A stretch of DNA of 64,000 bases from Methanosphaera sp. ISO3-F5 (GCF_034480035.2 NZ_CP118753.2:2275486-2339485); one strand, 5' to 3'; numbered from the stretch's first letter, positions 10,801 through 20,778 are shown. Notes: generated by a model from the letters alone, not told the origin. A program made the numbers and translations.

Positions 10801-13800
10801 AGTATACACTAAGGACACTCCAAGTATTGCTTCAACAATCAATCAGACAGAAGATTATACTATCAGTACAAACGTGGAAAATCTTAACACGCCGGGAATA
10901 TTAACATACAAAATTGATGACGAATATTACACTGATGATAATGGAAACATTATACGGGTAAATGTTGATGAAAACGGATTATATAATATAAGCATAGCAA
11001 AGAGAAATATTGAAAAATATGAGTACAATATAACAGTAATACTTGAAACTCCTGATACTGTTATTACAGAAAATATTACCCTCATAAAACCTGTTACAAT
11101 AAATATCAGTGCAGGGAATGTCACATGCTTTGTTGATGAAGAACAAAGAATTACTGCAACTGTTACAATCGAAGACAACATTTATAACAAGACATTGAAT
11201 GAAGGATCATTACTGTTAATTGAAAAATCACGTATTAAACAAGCACCCCCAGTATGCAATGGAAGTGTAACATTCCTATTAAATGAATCTGCAGGAGTTT
11301 ATAATTACATCCTCAGATACAGGGGTTCCCCTGCTTATAGTGGTGAAGATGTTAATGTTACATTAACTTTATTAAAGCATAATCTGACACTGGAAATTAC
11401 TGAAATAGAGAATAAGAAGTATGATGAAAATGCTACAATAACCGGAAAAGTATATTATGAGGATAATATTACTCATACAATTAAAAATCTGAGACTATAC
11501 ATTAAAATTGATGGAAAAAGTTATATTGTTCAAACGGATAGAAATGGTCAATTCACACTATCACATCATGTTAATAAAACAGGTGTGAACCAATATTCTA
11601 TAGAAGCATATTCTGGTAACACATACAATAACCTGAGATTCAATGATTCATTCATTACAATAAAACAGGACACAACATTAACCATTAGTACTACTAACAC
11701 CTCTGAAAATGAAATTATCATCACGGGAAACTTAATGAATTTGCTTGGAAGAAATGTTCCAAATGAAACATTAAAATTATATGCTAACAATATGTTCATA
11801 GCTAACATTACAACAGACGAAAATGGAGAATACACTTATGCATACAAGACAGATACAATTGATGAAAACACGATTCAAGTAATATTTGATGGAAACACCA
11901 ACTACAATCCAACTAGTAACACAACAACATTCACAATAAAACGGACACCTACTAAAATAACAATAAATGTAGAAAACACCAAATTCGGAGAAAACATAAG
12001 AATCACAGGAAGACTAAGCGATGAAGAAAACAATCCATTAGCCGACAAAGACATAACATTAACATTAAACGAAGAAGAAATTACAATACAAACAGGTACA
12101 AACGGAGAATACACATACACAAGAATAGCAGATAGGATGGGAACCAACAACATAACAGTAACATACAATGGAAACCTCAACTATGAAAATAGCTCAAATA
12201 AATCAACATTCACAGTAAACAAACAAGACACAATAATAACCGTAACACCAATTGATAACACAAAATACCATGAAACAATATTAATAACCGGAACATTAAC
12301 AGACAAAAATAATATACCAATACCTGACGAAGAAATAACAATAACCCTAAACAACAATGAAACTGTTACCACAAGCAACAACAACGGACATTTCACATAC
12401 CAACTAATCACAGACACCATAGGAACCAACAACATAACAATAACATACAATGGAAACACTTACTATATAAACAGCACAAACAACCTTGCTTTCACGGTAA
12501 ACAGGCAAGACACCATATTAACAATAAACAACACCCCACAAACAAGATACTCAGAACAAGTAACAATTAAAGGAAAACTAGTCGACAAAAACAACAACCC
12601 ACTAACAAACACAAACATAACAATCACAACAAACAAAGAAAATACAACAATACAAACCAACAACAACGGAGAATACACATACACCATAACAGCAGACAAG
12701 ATAGGAACCAACAACATAACAATAACATACAACGGAAACAACAACTACAACCCAAGCAGCATAAACTCAACATTCACCACAGAAAAACTCAAAACACAAA
12801 TAATCATAACACCAACAACAGCAACAAAATATAAAGAAGAAATAACAATAACAGGAACATTAACAGACGAAAACAACAAAGCAATCAAAGACACAATAAC
12901 AATCACAATAAACGAAAACAAACACACAATAACAACACAGGAAAACGGAACATTCACAGAAAAAATAACAGCAAACACAACCGGAACCAACAACATAACA
13001 ATAACCTACAATGGAAACACCTACTATAACAACACCACAAATAAATCAACATTCACAGTAAACAAACAAGACACCACACTAACAATAAACACTACCCCAA
13101 CAATACAATATGATAAAAACATAACAATAACCGGAACATTAACCGACAAAAAAGGAGCTGCAATAGCCGACAAAACAATAAAAATAAACATTAACAATGA
13201 AACAATAACCCTAAAAACAGACAATACCGGAAAAATCCAATACACCCACACAGCAGATAAAAGTGGAGAAAACACAGTACATGCAACATTTGATGGAAAC
13301 AACAACTACAACCCAAGCAGCAATACAGTGACATTCACAGTAAACAGGATACAAACAAACATAACACTAAACACGAAAGACACGAAAATCATGGAAAATA
13401 CAACAATAACAGGCACATTAACTGATGAGGACAATAATGCACTACCAGGTAAAGTGCTTCTAATAAAAATAGGTGACTACACTACCAGTACACGTACCAA
13501 TGAATATGGACAATATAACATATCAATCAAAACAAGCCATGCAGGAATAAATAATGTTACAATAACATTCGAAGGTGATGATAAGTATTTATTCACCGAA
13601 AAAGTGGGAACATTCACAGCATATAAGAAAAATACTGTCTTAATCATCATACACATAGGTACTGTGAAATATGGTGACACATTAACCATAACCGGTTCCT
13701 TAAAAGATGAAAACAACAATCCACTCACCAGTACAAACCTAACAATCAATAAGAACAATAAGATAACCCATATCAGCACGGACAAGACGGGCAAATTTAC

Positions 13801-16438
13801 TTTCACAAGCACTGCCGACACGGTAGGAACCAATAACATAACAGTAACATACAATGGAAACACTTACTATATAAACAGCACCAACAACCTTGCTTTCACG
13901 GTAAACAGGCAAGACACCATATTAACAATAAACAACACCCCACAAACAAGATACTCAGAACAAGTAACAATTAAAGGAAAACTAGTCGACAAAAACAACA
14001 ACCCAATAACAAACACAAACATAACAATCACAACAAACAAAGAAAATACAACAATACAAACCAACAACAACGGAGAATACACATACACCATAACAGCAGA
14101 CAAGATAGGAACCAACAACATAACAATAACATACAACGGAAACAACAACTACAACCCAAGCAGCAATACAGTGACATTCACAGTAAACAGGATACAAACA
14201 AACATAACACTAAACACGAAAGACACGAAAATCATGGAAAATACAACAATAACCGGTACATTAACTGATGAGGACAATAATGCACTACCAGGTAAAGTGC
14301 TTCTAATAAAAATAGGTGACTACACTACCAGTACTGTTACCAATGAATATGGACAATATAACATATCAATCAAAACAAGCCATGCAGGAATAAATAATGT
14401 TACAATAACATTCGAAGGTGATGATAAGTATTTATTCACCGAAAAAGTGGGAACATTCACAGTATATAAGAAAAATACTGTCTTAAGCATCATACACATA
14501 GGTACTGTGAAATATGGTGACACATTAAGCATAACCGGTTCCTTAATAGATGAAGACAACAATCCGATCATCAGTACTGACCTAACAATCAATAAGAACA
14601 ATAAGATAACCCATATCAGCACGGACAAGACGGGTAAATTTACTTTCACAAGCACTGCCGACACGGTAGGAACCAATAACATAACAGTAACATACAATGG
14701 AAACACCAACTACAACCCAAGCAGTAATACAGTGACATTCACAGTAAACAAATTAGACACAAAAATCACAATCAATACTAAAAATGTTAAATATGGAGAA
14801 ACTGTCACAACCACGGGAAAACTAACCGATGAAAACAATAAAGCCCTAAGCAACACAGACATCACACTAACACTAAACAACAACAAGCACAACATAAAAA
14901 CAAACAACAACGGAGAATACATATACACGAGCACTGCTGACACCACAGGAACCAACAGTATAACAGTAACTTATCCTGGAAACAATTTATACACGAGCTC
15001 TACAACAAGAACCACCATAAACATAAACAAACAAGACACCCTAATAACAATAAATAGTATACCGGCAACAAAATACACTGAAAATGTAACAATCACTGGA
15101 ACACTCAAAGATAAAAACGGTAAAACACTACCAAACCAGAACATGGACATCTCAATTAATGATAAAACAGTCACAATAAAAACGGATGAAAACGGAGCAT
15201 ACTCCTACAAACACACAACAAACAAAGTAGGAACCAACAACCTGACAGTAACATTTGCTGGCAATAATAACTACAACAATGCCAATACACAGACAACATT
15301 CACAGTAAACAAACAAGACACCACTATCACATTAAACAATATAAAATCCACATATACAAGTAATGCAACGATCACTGGAAAACTCATAAGCAAGGATGGT
15401 ACAGTATTAGCATACCAAAATATGAAACTTAACATAAATGGTAAATCAGTTAGCGTAAAAACTGATAGTAATGGTATATTCACCTATAAGTACCGGACAA
15501 ACAAGGTAGGCACTAACAATATTACAGTAACATACTATGGAAACAGTAACTACCAGGGTACAACACTTAAGAAAACATTCACTGTAAGCAAACTAGACCT
15601 TAAAATAACCATAAACAAAATAATAACAAAAGCGTATGGTGAAAAAGTAACAATTAAGGGAACATTCAAAGACAAAAACGGTAAAATACTGGGAAACAGT
15701 AAATTAAAACTTAACATCAACGGTAAAACAGTGACGGTGAAAGTTAATAAGAACGGAATATTCACATACAAGCACACCACACGAAAAGTTGGCGTCAATA
15801 ATCTTACAATAAGTCATGCAGGAAATAGAAACTATAATAAGATTACCAGGAAAACAACATTTAGGGTAATTAAACAAAGCCTGAAAATCACAGTAAACAG
15901 GACGAGCAATGTGGGTTATGGTTCCAAAGTTTACGTTAAAGGATTATTAACAGATAAAAACGGTAAAATAATAAAAAACACGGTGATAACCATAAATATT
16001 AATGGTAAAATTATCAGAGCTAAAACTAATAATAAGGGAACATATAATCATAGCTTAACTACCAGCAAATTAGGAACTAATAATATTAGTGTAAGTTATC
16101 CTGGAAACAAAAATTATAATAAGGTTACTAAGAAGGTTACTTTTAAGGTAGTGAAACAAAAGACCAGGTTAAGTATTGCTTCTGTTAAGCAGGTCTCTGG
16201 TATGAAGAAGGTTAAAGTTACTGGTAAATTTGTTACTGTTGATGGTAAGGCAATCCGTAATAGTAATGTTCTGGTAACGGTTAATAAGGTTAAGAAGTAT
16301 GCGAAGACTGATAAGTATGGTGTGTATACCGTTACCGTGAATGCCGTGAAGGGTAAGAATAGTGTTCTTGTGAATTTCGGGGGCAATCGGTTCTATGAAA
16401 AAAATTCTGGTGTTAAAAAATCTGTGAAAATTGTTTAA
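7802..16438 (+). CDS. Giant adhesin-like protein with an embedded papain-type (C1A) cysteine protease domain
   Basis: A 2878-residue secreted protein. Signal peptide 1-27; beta-helix about 65-400 ending in a NNWWG motif; a linker/Ig-like region to about 600; then a C1A peptidase domain. Its catalytic residues are all present: Gln635 (oxyanion hole, six residues before the Cys as in papain), Cys641 in SGSCWAFS, His780 in NHGIAIVGW, Asn810 in IKNSWG. The segment to about 1000 resembles the lectin-like domain that often follows such peptidases. About twenty Ig-like repeats complete the protein; the last three are lysine-rich. Repeats 7, 10 and 11 are nearly identical to 12, 13 and 14. Codons are T-ending at both ends and A/C-ending in the middle. 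GGGGA precedes the ATG. Likely surface-exposed; the protease substrate (self, neighbour or host protein) is unknown. Confidence 0.85.
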   Translation: MRFKTGNILIFCLICVLFLSISFVSATDNINESKENIGEYSSDNAHITMNTENKDKILIKNTSSRVKTSNDNSKHVYVNNTGNSSSDGSLSSNPTTLVNALRNVENEGTIVLMGSYEDTYYNITSNIDTSSITSGVKDFAITSSEGSNVILRFYSDKYLNFKGAFNIKISNISFTGSVVSSQPIIYNNITSLTLDHCSIYNINNSYRCGAIYNNKIITLNNSLFINNSASRQGGVIYSRNGTVNIMNSCFKDNHACNGGVLSSMDTKINCVNSSFHDNDADFGGVYSVRDNSVLSIDNSSFLNNSVEYNGGVIDSWYSSINVDTSIFRGNRADYGGIVYSANNIKTRVVNSLLEDNLALLNANTVYSFGDSLTVYNNVILDSGNSRSIYCYNSSYNLNNNWWGRNSPDFSTLTNVFPGNWRLMTLSSINDNSPYTIRVSLSNLTDSSVTAEKLFNRTVYLNSDNGSFGLNTANITSNVSNTYTGNLSGVSVRIDDEELGLDDKIVPFMHMNDVNVKINDNVTFLIRCNPNIKRIHINVDDKLITSVSPVNGIARYTYKFNSSWTPGTYNVTYSVRDDTIYQNTLKVSLLNLRNNYNTSVTLVSGSNNNYTYENRSIGTKFELTNTLQYQSSVKNQKDSGSCWAFSALAALESSYKKAYGVEYDFSENNMKNVLKKYSVIGDVSGFPDGGNNLLAPISYLIGGYGPVDENDDPYDDYSIMSPITTGNLKVEDVYFIYRNSSTGKDNKNLKDAILKYGAISSIMYSDTRVSVYNNDEIYPNHGIAIVGWNDFYNNFIGSDKPKGSGAYIIKNSWGTSIGQDGYQYVSYYDTSLGGVNLNLPEAFSYAFPVLSYENYTNIYQHDTVSTRIETLTPSAWMRNIYTATRNESIAGVGTFIYKDTDYEAYIYVNDRFCYSQKGTFTQEGYRIIKLDKYVPIREGDIFRVDLRLKAREGDYTSITLQDTSIYKSLSKENQSFTSTDGENWDDVYQNSNHKYSAVCLKVYTKDTPSIASTINQTEDYTISTNVENLNTPGILTYKIDDEYYTDDNGNIIRVNVDENGLYNISIAKRNIEKYEYNITVILETPDTVITENITLIKPVTINISAGNVTCFVDEEQRITATVTIEDNIYNKTLNEGSLLLIEKSRIKQAPPVCNGSVTFLLNESAGVYNYILRYRGSPAYSGEDVNVTLTLLKHNLTLEITEIENKKYDENATITGKVYYEDNITHTIKNLRLYIKIDGKSYIVQTDRNGQFTLSHHVNKTGVNQYSIEAYSGNTYNNLRFNDSFITIKQDTTLTISTTNTSENEIIITGNLMNLLGRNVPNETLKLYANNMFIANITTDENGEYTYAYKTDTIDENTIQVIFDGNTNYNPTSNTTTFTIKRTPTKITINVENTKFGENIRITGRLSDEENNPLADKDITLTLNEEEITIQTGTNGEYTYTRIADRMGTNNITVTYNGNLNYENSSNKSTFTVNKQDTIITVTPIDNTKYHETILITGTLTDKNNIPIPDEEITITLNNNETVTTSNNNGHFTYQLITDTIGTNNITITYNGNTYYINSTNNLAFTVNRQDTILTINNTPQTRYSEQVTIKGKLVDKNNNPLTNTNITITTNKENTTIQTNNNGEYTYTITADKIGTNNITITYNGNNNYNPSSINSTFTTEKLKTQIIITPTTATKYKEEITITGTLTDENNKAIKDTITITINENKHTITTQENGTFTEKITANTTGTNNITITYNGNTYYNNTTNKSTFTVNKQDTTLTINTTPTIQYDKNITITGTLTDKKGAAIADKTIKININNETITLKTDNTGKIQYTHTADKSGENTVHATFDGNNNYNPSSNTVTFTVNRIQTNITLNTKDTKIMENTTITGTLTDEDNNALPGKVLLIKIGDYTTSTRTNEYGQYNISIKTSHAGINNVTITFEGDDKYLFTEKVGTFTAYKKNTVLIIIHIGTVKYGDTLTITGSLKDENNNPLTSTNLTINKNNKITHISTDKTGKFTFTSTADTVGTNNITVTYNGNTYYINSTNNLAFTVNRQDTILTINNTPQTRYSEQVTIKGKLVDKNNNPITNTNITITTNKENTTIQTNNNGEYTYTITADKIGTNNITITYNGNNNYNPSSNTVTFTVNRIQTNITLNTKDTKIMENTTITGTLTDEDNNALPGKVLLIKIGDYTTSTVTNEYGQYNISIKTSHAGINNVTITFEGDDKYLFTEKVGTFTVYKKNTVLSIIHIGTVKYGDTLSITGSLIDEDNNPIISTDLTINKNNKITHISTDKTGKFTFTSTADTVGTNNITVTYNGNTNYNPSSNTVTFTVNKLDTKITINTKNVKYGETVTTTGKLTDENNKALSNTDITLTLNNNKHNIKTNNNGEYIYTSTADTTGTNSITVTYPGNNLYTSSTTRTTININKQDTLITINSIPATKYTENVTITGTLKDKNGKTLPNQNMDISINDKTVTIKTDENGAYSYKHTTNKVGTNNLTVTFAGNNNYNNANTQTTFTVNKQDTTITLNNIKSTYTSNATITGKLISKDGTVLAYQNMKLNINGKSVSVKTDSNGIFTYKYRTNKVGTNNITVTYYGNSNYQGTTLKKTFTVSKLDLKITINKIITKAYGEKVTIKGTFKDKNGKILGNSKLKLNINGKTVTVKVNKNGIFTYKHTTRKVGVNNLTISHAGNRNYNKITRKTTFRVIKQSLKITVNRTSNVGYGSKVYVKGLLTDKNGKIIKNTVITININGKIIRAKTNNKGTYNHSLTTSKLGTNNISVSYPGNKNYNKVTKKVTFKVVKQKTRLSIASVKQVSGMKKVKVTGKFVTVDGKAIRNSNVLVTVNKVKKYAKTDKYGVYTVTVNAVKGKNSVLVNFGGNRFYEKNSGVKKSVKIV
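12457..14165 (+). repeat. Repeat A inside the protease-adhesin gene: 12457-12761 copied at 13861-14165
   Basis: About 305 bp encoding one Ig-like repeat occur twice, offset by 1404 bp (468 codons). I noticed only about two base differences. Identity breaks sharply just after the shared 'aacccaagcag' segment. The in-frame offset keeps the reading frame. Confidence 0.8.
13294..14706 (+). repeat. Repeat B inside the protease-adhesin gene: 13294-13863 copied at 14137-14706
   Basis: About 570 bp encoding two Ig-like repeats occur twice, offset by 843 bp (281 codons), with scattered differences such as acacgt/actgtt and aaccat/agcat. With repeat A the order is A, two unique repeats, B, A', B'. Confidence 0.8.
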
Positions 16439-16672
16439 ATACAATTTTTCTTTGACCTCCCCTTTTTAATCTATTTTTTTTAATAATTTGGACTTTCCTA
16501 GTATATTTTTCATTTAATACTGATTATTTTTACAAATTAACTTGTTTATTTCTAATTTATCAACAAAGACCGTTAAAATTATATACATTAGTTGAAAGAA
16601 TATAAATCATAATAGATAAGTTTACAACAGACAAACTTGTTCTATGTTAACAAATTACAAGCATAGGAGGTA

Positions 16673-19600
16673 GTGACAATTAGGAACAAAAAAGTGAAAA
16701 TAGTATTAACAGTCATGACAATACTGTTTTTGTTTTTAATAATCAGTAATGTTTCCGCAACAAATGAAACCGTGACTCTAGAAAAAGACTCAACTAATGA
16801 TAACATAGACACAGTAAGTTCACAATCAAATGATAAAAGCGTGAAAAAACAACTTATTGAAGAAAGAATAGTTAAAAAAGATAATGCAACCACTGAGAGC
16901 AACCTTCAACTAGAAGATCCAGACATTCGTTTAAGTGATTCAGAAATTCATCCAGGCGTGGAAAAAACATTTCTTGCACTGGTACCGGAAGATGCTAATG
17001 GAAGCAGTGTATTTAAAATAAACAGTAAGACAATTTCTCCACAATTACAAAATGATGCAGGAGTAGTAACATACACTTATATCATACCAAAAACATACAA
17101 ATCAGAGGAATATACATTAAGCTTAGTGTTTTCAGGTGACGAGAAATATGCCGGAAAAACCGTGAATGCTACACTAACCTTAACTCCTGAGGGAGGAAGA
17201 GTTAATGCCAGCATGATCATGAACAATAGAAGCATTAAATATGCAAAGCCAAGCATGTTAACTGTTAAATTAAACAAGGATGCATTTGGTGTAATAATAC
17301 TAAAAGCCAATGATACTAACATTTCAGCAATAAAATTTACAGATGGAGTTGCAAAATACAATTATACCACAAAACTTACTCCGGGAGTTTATACTTTAAC
17401 AGCACATTATAATGGAAGTTACATGTACACTCCGACAACAGTAAATGCAACATTAACTATTAAGAAATTAAAATCAACATTAACATTAAATAATATTACA
17501 TCAAAGGCAGGAAAGTTAACTTTATTTAAAGCTGTTGTTAAGAATGAATTAAATAAGTCAGTAAGTGACATGAATGTTACATTTAAGTTAAAAAATAAGG
17601 TGATAGGCTCAAATATTACAGACAACAGGGGAGTTGCAAGATTATATTACACGTTACCATCATCATTATACAATAAAACATACAATATTAGTGCAATAGG
17701 ACTGGCAACAAACACAACATCTTGGTCAAAAAATACTGGTATACTTAAATTAACACAACTAAAAACAAGTGTTAAAGTTCCAAATATTTCAACCAAACCT
17801 TCAAAAACTGTGGTGATTTCGGCCACTGTACTTGACCAATTCAATAATTACGTGACAAAGGGTAATGTTACCTTCAAGAAAAGTGGAAAGACACTGGGTA
17901 GGGCAAAGGTTGTTAATGGTTTTGCAAAATTCACATACACCACCAACTATCGAACATCAAATAAGACAAATGTTTATGCTACTTATAAGGGTGATTGGAA
18001 GTATGCTTCTTCAACAGGAAAAGGAACATACCAGGTTACTAAGCTAAAAACTACTGTAAGTGCTAATGCTATTGATGCAAAGCCTAACTCTGTCATAACA
18101 TTCACTGCAATAGTAAGAGATCAGAACCAGAACTATGCAACGGATGGTAGTGTGAAATTCTACCTGAATAGTAAACTGATGAAAACTGTTAAAGTTAAGA
18201 AGGGTATTGCAACGGCAAGGTATGCTTTAAAATCATATTCTGCTAAGAATTATAGGATAAAGGCAGTTTATAGTGGTTCAAAGATTTATAAGCCAAGTTC
18301 CAATACTAATACTATGACTGTGACAAGGTATGAAACTACTATTACTGGTAGTGAAATGTTTGCTATGGTGGGTTCAAAGTCAAAGATTACGCTCAGCGTA
18401 GTTGATGAGGAAAGATATAATGTGAATAAGGGCAGAATTAAGTATTATATTAACAATAAGTATATTGGAAGTGCTAAGGTAGTTAATGGTGTTTCAACTA
18501 TCAGGTACACTGTTCCGAAGGAGTATGATGGTAAGATTGTGAAATATTATGCCAATTATGTTAAAAATGGAATTTATGATTCCAGTTCATATAGTGATAG
18601 TTTAACTGTTACTCATCAAAAGACTGTGTATGTTAGTCCAAATGGTAGTGACACGAACCTTGGAAGTAAAGCTAAGCCGTATAAGACTATTAAGTATGCT
18701 TTAAATCATATTTCATTATTTGGTACGATTAAGTTAGCTCCAGGTACTTATTCAACTTCTGGATTAAAACTTAACACGTCTGTGAATATTATTGGTAGTG
18801 GCAGGTATGTTACTTTTATTGATGGTAAGAATAGTGGTGTTCCAGTATTTAATATTACCAAGAAAAATGCAGTTCTCACGATGAGGGGAATAACCATAAG
18901 GAATGCTAGGAGTAAGCACCAATTTAGTGCACCTGCAATCGTAACATCAGGTAAATTAAACATCATAAATTCAAGATTTGCAAACAATACTGCTAGTGGA
19001 GCATTCTCTGGTGGGGCAATATATACTAATGGAATACTAAATGTTACAAACACGGAATTCAATAACAACAAGGTAACCAGCACCAACAGCCAGGGAGGAG
19101 CAATAAGATGCTACGACAACACAACCTACATAACCAACTGTAAATTCATAAATAACAAAGTTACAGGTAAAAACTCAACCGGAGCATCAGCAATATACTC
19201 CGATTCATGTGACATAATCATCAACCAGACAACATTCACCCAGAACATAGCAAAAGGAAAATACATAACAGGAGGAGTAATCCGTAGCATAGCCAGCGCA
19301 ATTGTAATAGAAAACACTAAATTCACAGGCAACAAGGTCACTGCAACAGACTATGCAATAGGAGGTATCATAGGATCATTAAACAGTGGAATATCCATGA
19401 TAAAAACAACAATAACCTCAAACAATATACAAGCAACAAACACTGCCGGAGGAAGCGCAGTATACATTGAAACTGCTGCAATGGACATTAAGAATTCAAG
19501 AATATCATCAAATACTGTGAGTGCAAAGAACACTTATGGTGGAGCAATATACACATACAAGGCAAATATCAACATCAACGACTCACAAATCAACAATAAC

Positions 19601-20014
19601 AAGTTAACAGACACTGATAATGCGTATGGTGGAGCATTATATGCTTATGATGGACAGATTAATATAACAAAAACAAAATTCAACAGTAACACTATTAAAG
19701 CTAAGAAACTGGCATTGGCCGGAGCAGTATACACATACTCAAGGATAGTGATTAAAAACTCAGAGTTTGCTAAAAACTATGTGAATGCAAGTAATCTTGG
19801 TGGAGGAGCAATAGCTAACATGGGCCAGTTAACAGTTACCCATTCAAACTTTATCAACAACACAGCATATCATGCTGGTGATGCGATAACTGCAACAAAT
19901 ACTTCAAAAAACAGTGTTGAAAACAATTATTGGGGTTCAAGTAAGCCAACATGGAGTAATCTTTTATACAGTGTACGTAAGCCAAAAGCATACTCTAAGA
20001 CCAGAATAAAATAA
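16673..20014 (+). CDS. Adhesin-like surface protein: Ig-like repeats first, beta-helix at the C-terminus
   Basis: A 1113-residue secreted protein with the domain order reversed relative to the three upstream genes. Signal peptide about 1-34 (RNKKVK, then a long hydrophobic core ending in VSA). About six Ig-like repeats of a different subtype (S/TTV...KPSK.V...V.D..N..V..G.V.FK) fill residues 75-640. At about 655 a VYVSPNGSDTNLGSKAKPYKTI motif opens a parallel beta-helix with regular GGAIY...N.NNN turns that runs to the end, closing with a NNYWG motif. The start is GTG at 16673, only 2 nt after GGAGG; an ATT at 16679 has more usual spacing but is non-canonical. A TATA-like AATTATATAC lies near 16577. 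Codon use changes from T- to A/C-ending near 18.95 kb, where the beta-helix is under way. Confidence 0.82.
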   Translation: MTIRNKKVKIVLTVMTILFLFLIISNVSATNETVTLEKDSTNDNIDTVSSQSNDKSVKKQLIEERIVKKDNATTESNLQLEDPDIRLSDSEIHPGVEKTFLALVPEDANGSSVFKINSKTISPQLQNDAGVVTYTYIIPKTYKSEEYTLSLVFSGDEKYAGKTVNATLTLTPEGGRVNASMIMNNRSIKYAKPSMLTVKLNKDAFGVIILKANDTNISAIKFTDGVAKYNYTTKLTPGVYTLTAHYNGSYMYTPTTVNATLTIKKLKSTLTLNNITSKAGKLTLFKAVVKNELNKSVSDMNVTFKLKNKVIGSNITDNRGVARLYYTLPSSLYNKTYNISAIGLATNTTSWSKNTGILKLTQLKTSVKVPNISTKPSKTVVISATVLDQFNNYVTKGNVTFKKSGKTLGRAKVVNGFAKFTYTTNYRTSNKTNVYATYKGDWKYASSTGKGTYQVTKLKTTVSANAIDAKPNSVITFTAIVRDQNQNYATDGSVKFYLNSKLMKTVKVKKGIATARYALKSYSAKNYRIKAVYSGSKIYKPSSNTNTMTVTRYETTITGSEMFAMVGSKSKITLSVVDEERYNVNKGRIKYYINNKYIGSAKVVNGVSTIRYTVPKEYDGKIVKYYANYVKNGIYDSSSYSDSLTVTHQKTVYVSPNGSDTNLGSKAKPYKTIKYALNHISLFGTIKLAPGTYSTSGLKLNTSVNIIGSGRYVTFIDGKNSGVPVFNITKKNAVLTMRGITIRNARSKHQFSAPAIVTSGKLNIINSRFANNTASGAFSGGAIYTNGILNVTNTEFNNNKVTSTNSQGGAIRCYDNTTYITNCKFINNKVTGKNSTGASAIYSDSCDIIINQTTFTQNIAKGKYITGGVIRSIASAIVIENTKFTGNKVTATDYAIGGIIGSLNSGISMIKTTITSNNIQATNTAGGSAVYIETAAMDIKNSRISSNTVSAKNTYGGAIYTYKANININDSQINNNKLTDTDNAYGGALYAYDGQINITKTKFNSNTIKAKKLALAGAVYTYSRIVIKNSEFAKNYVNASNLGGGAIANMGQLTVTHSNFINNTAYHAGDAITATNTSKNSVENNYWGSSKPTWSNLLYSVRKPKAYSKTRIK

Positions 20015-20026
20015 TTAGGATTAACT

Positions 20027-20058
20027 AGTGTTAATTCTAACACTTAATTCTCTTTTTT
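20027..20058 (+). terminator. Hairpin terminator after the fourth adhesin gene
   Basis: AGTGTTA at 20027-20033 pairs perfectly with TAACACT at 20038-20044 over a 4-nt loop, followed by a T-rich run at about 20050-20058. Confidence 0.6.
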
Positions 20059-20237
20059 TAATATTTTTAATGTTTTACTAGAACATAATTCTATTATAAG
20101 AATTATCTTTAGGCAAAAATTATTATATTTTATAAAATAAAAAGTATTCTATATATAGAAAATTTAGAAACAATAAAATAATAATAGAATTAAATTTAAT
20201 AATATTTTTTTTTAATAAGGATAAGGAGTGATAAAAT

Positions 20238-20720
20238 ATGGGATGGGATGATGCACCAGCTCATGTATGCAGAGGAGGAGATGCTAGAGGACTTGCATTC
20301 TGTTGTCCACCAGTAAAACCATGCCCTGTTCATACAAAAATAGCAGAAATAGGACTTAGTCCACAAGAGTTCGTGAACATTAAAGAAGAATTTGGTAAAA
20401 AAACAAAACTTGGAGTAGGTGCTGCAACATGCTTTGGTTCCCTGATCTGGTGTTGTAAAGCTTCAAAACCATGCCCACTCAGAGACATGGAACTTCAGGC
20501 CAATGGAATTTCACATGATGAATACATGACCCTGAAAAAAGAGTTAGCAGAGGAAATACTTAAACATTCAAATGTTAACACCAACTCATACACTGATGAG
20601 GACATTAATAGTCTTGCAGAAACATTCAACATATCCTTTGATGAAGCAAGACAGGCACTTGATGATGCAGATAATGATTTGAAAACTGCTATCAAGAATT
20701 TAAGACTTAAAAGTTTATAG
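20238..20720 (+). CDS. Methanogenesis marker protein 9 (eight-Cys domain) with a UBA-like tail
   Basis: 160 residues. The N-terminal 90 residues contain the two CCxxxKPC motifs (FCCPPVKPC and WCCKASKPC) plus two further Cys, giving the eight invariant Cys of the methanogenesis marker 9 domain, a family confined to methanogens and of unknown function, probably metal or Fe-S binding. Residues about 118-158 resemble a UBA-type three-helix domain (FNISFDEARQAL...DLKTAIKNL). AAGGAGTGAT sits just before the ATG. It is followed on the same strand by two tetrapyrrole genes, which may hint at a role near F430 or corrinoid metabolism; that link is inference from position only. Confidence 0.88.
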   Translation: MGWDDAPAHVCRGGDARGLAFCCPPVKPCPVHTKIAEIGLSPQEFVNIKEEFGKKTKLGVGAATCFGSLIWCCKASKPCPLRDMELQANGISHDEYMTLKKELAEEILKHSNVNTNSYTDEDINSLAETFNISFDEARQALDDADNDLKTAIKNLRLKSL

Positions 20721-20778
20721 TTAAACTTTTAATAATTAACTTTTTTTTATTATTTAATTTTTTTGAGAGTATGTTACT

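Noticed and set aside
1131-19533. Many long minus-strand open frames opposite the adhesin genes
   Set aside because: They arise from the Thr/Asn-rich, stop-poor repeats on the plus strand, are full of Val/Leu/Ser/Phe and lack ribosome binding sites or recognisable domains.
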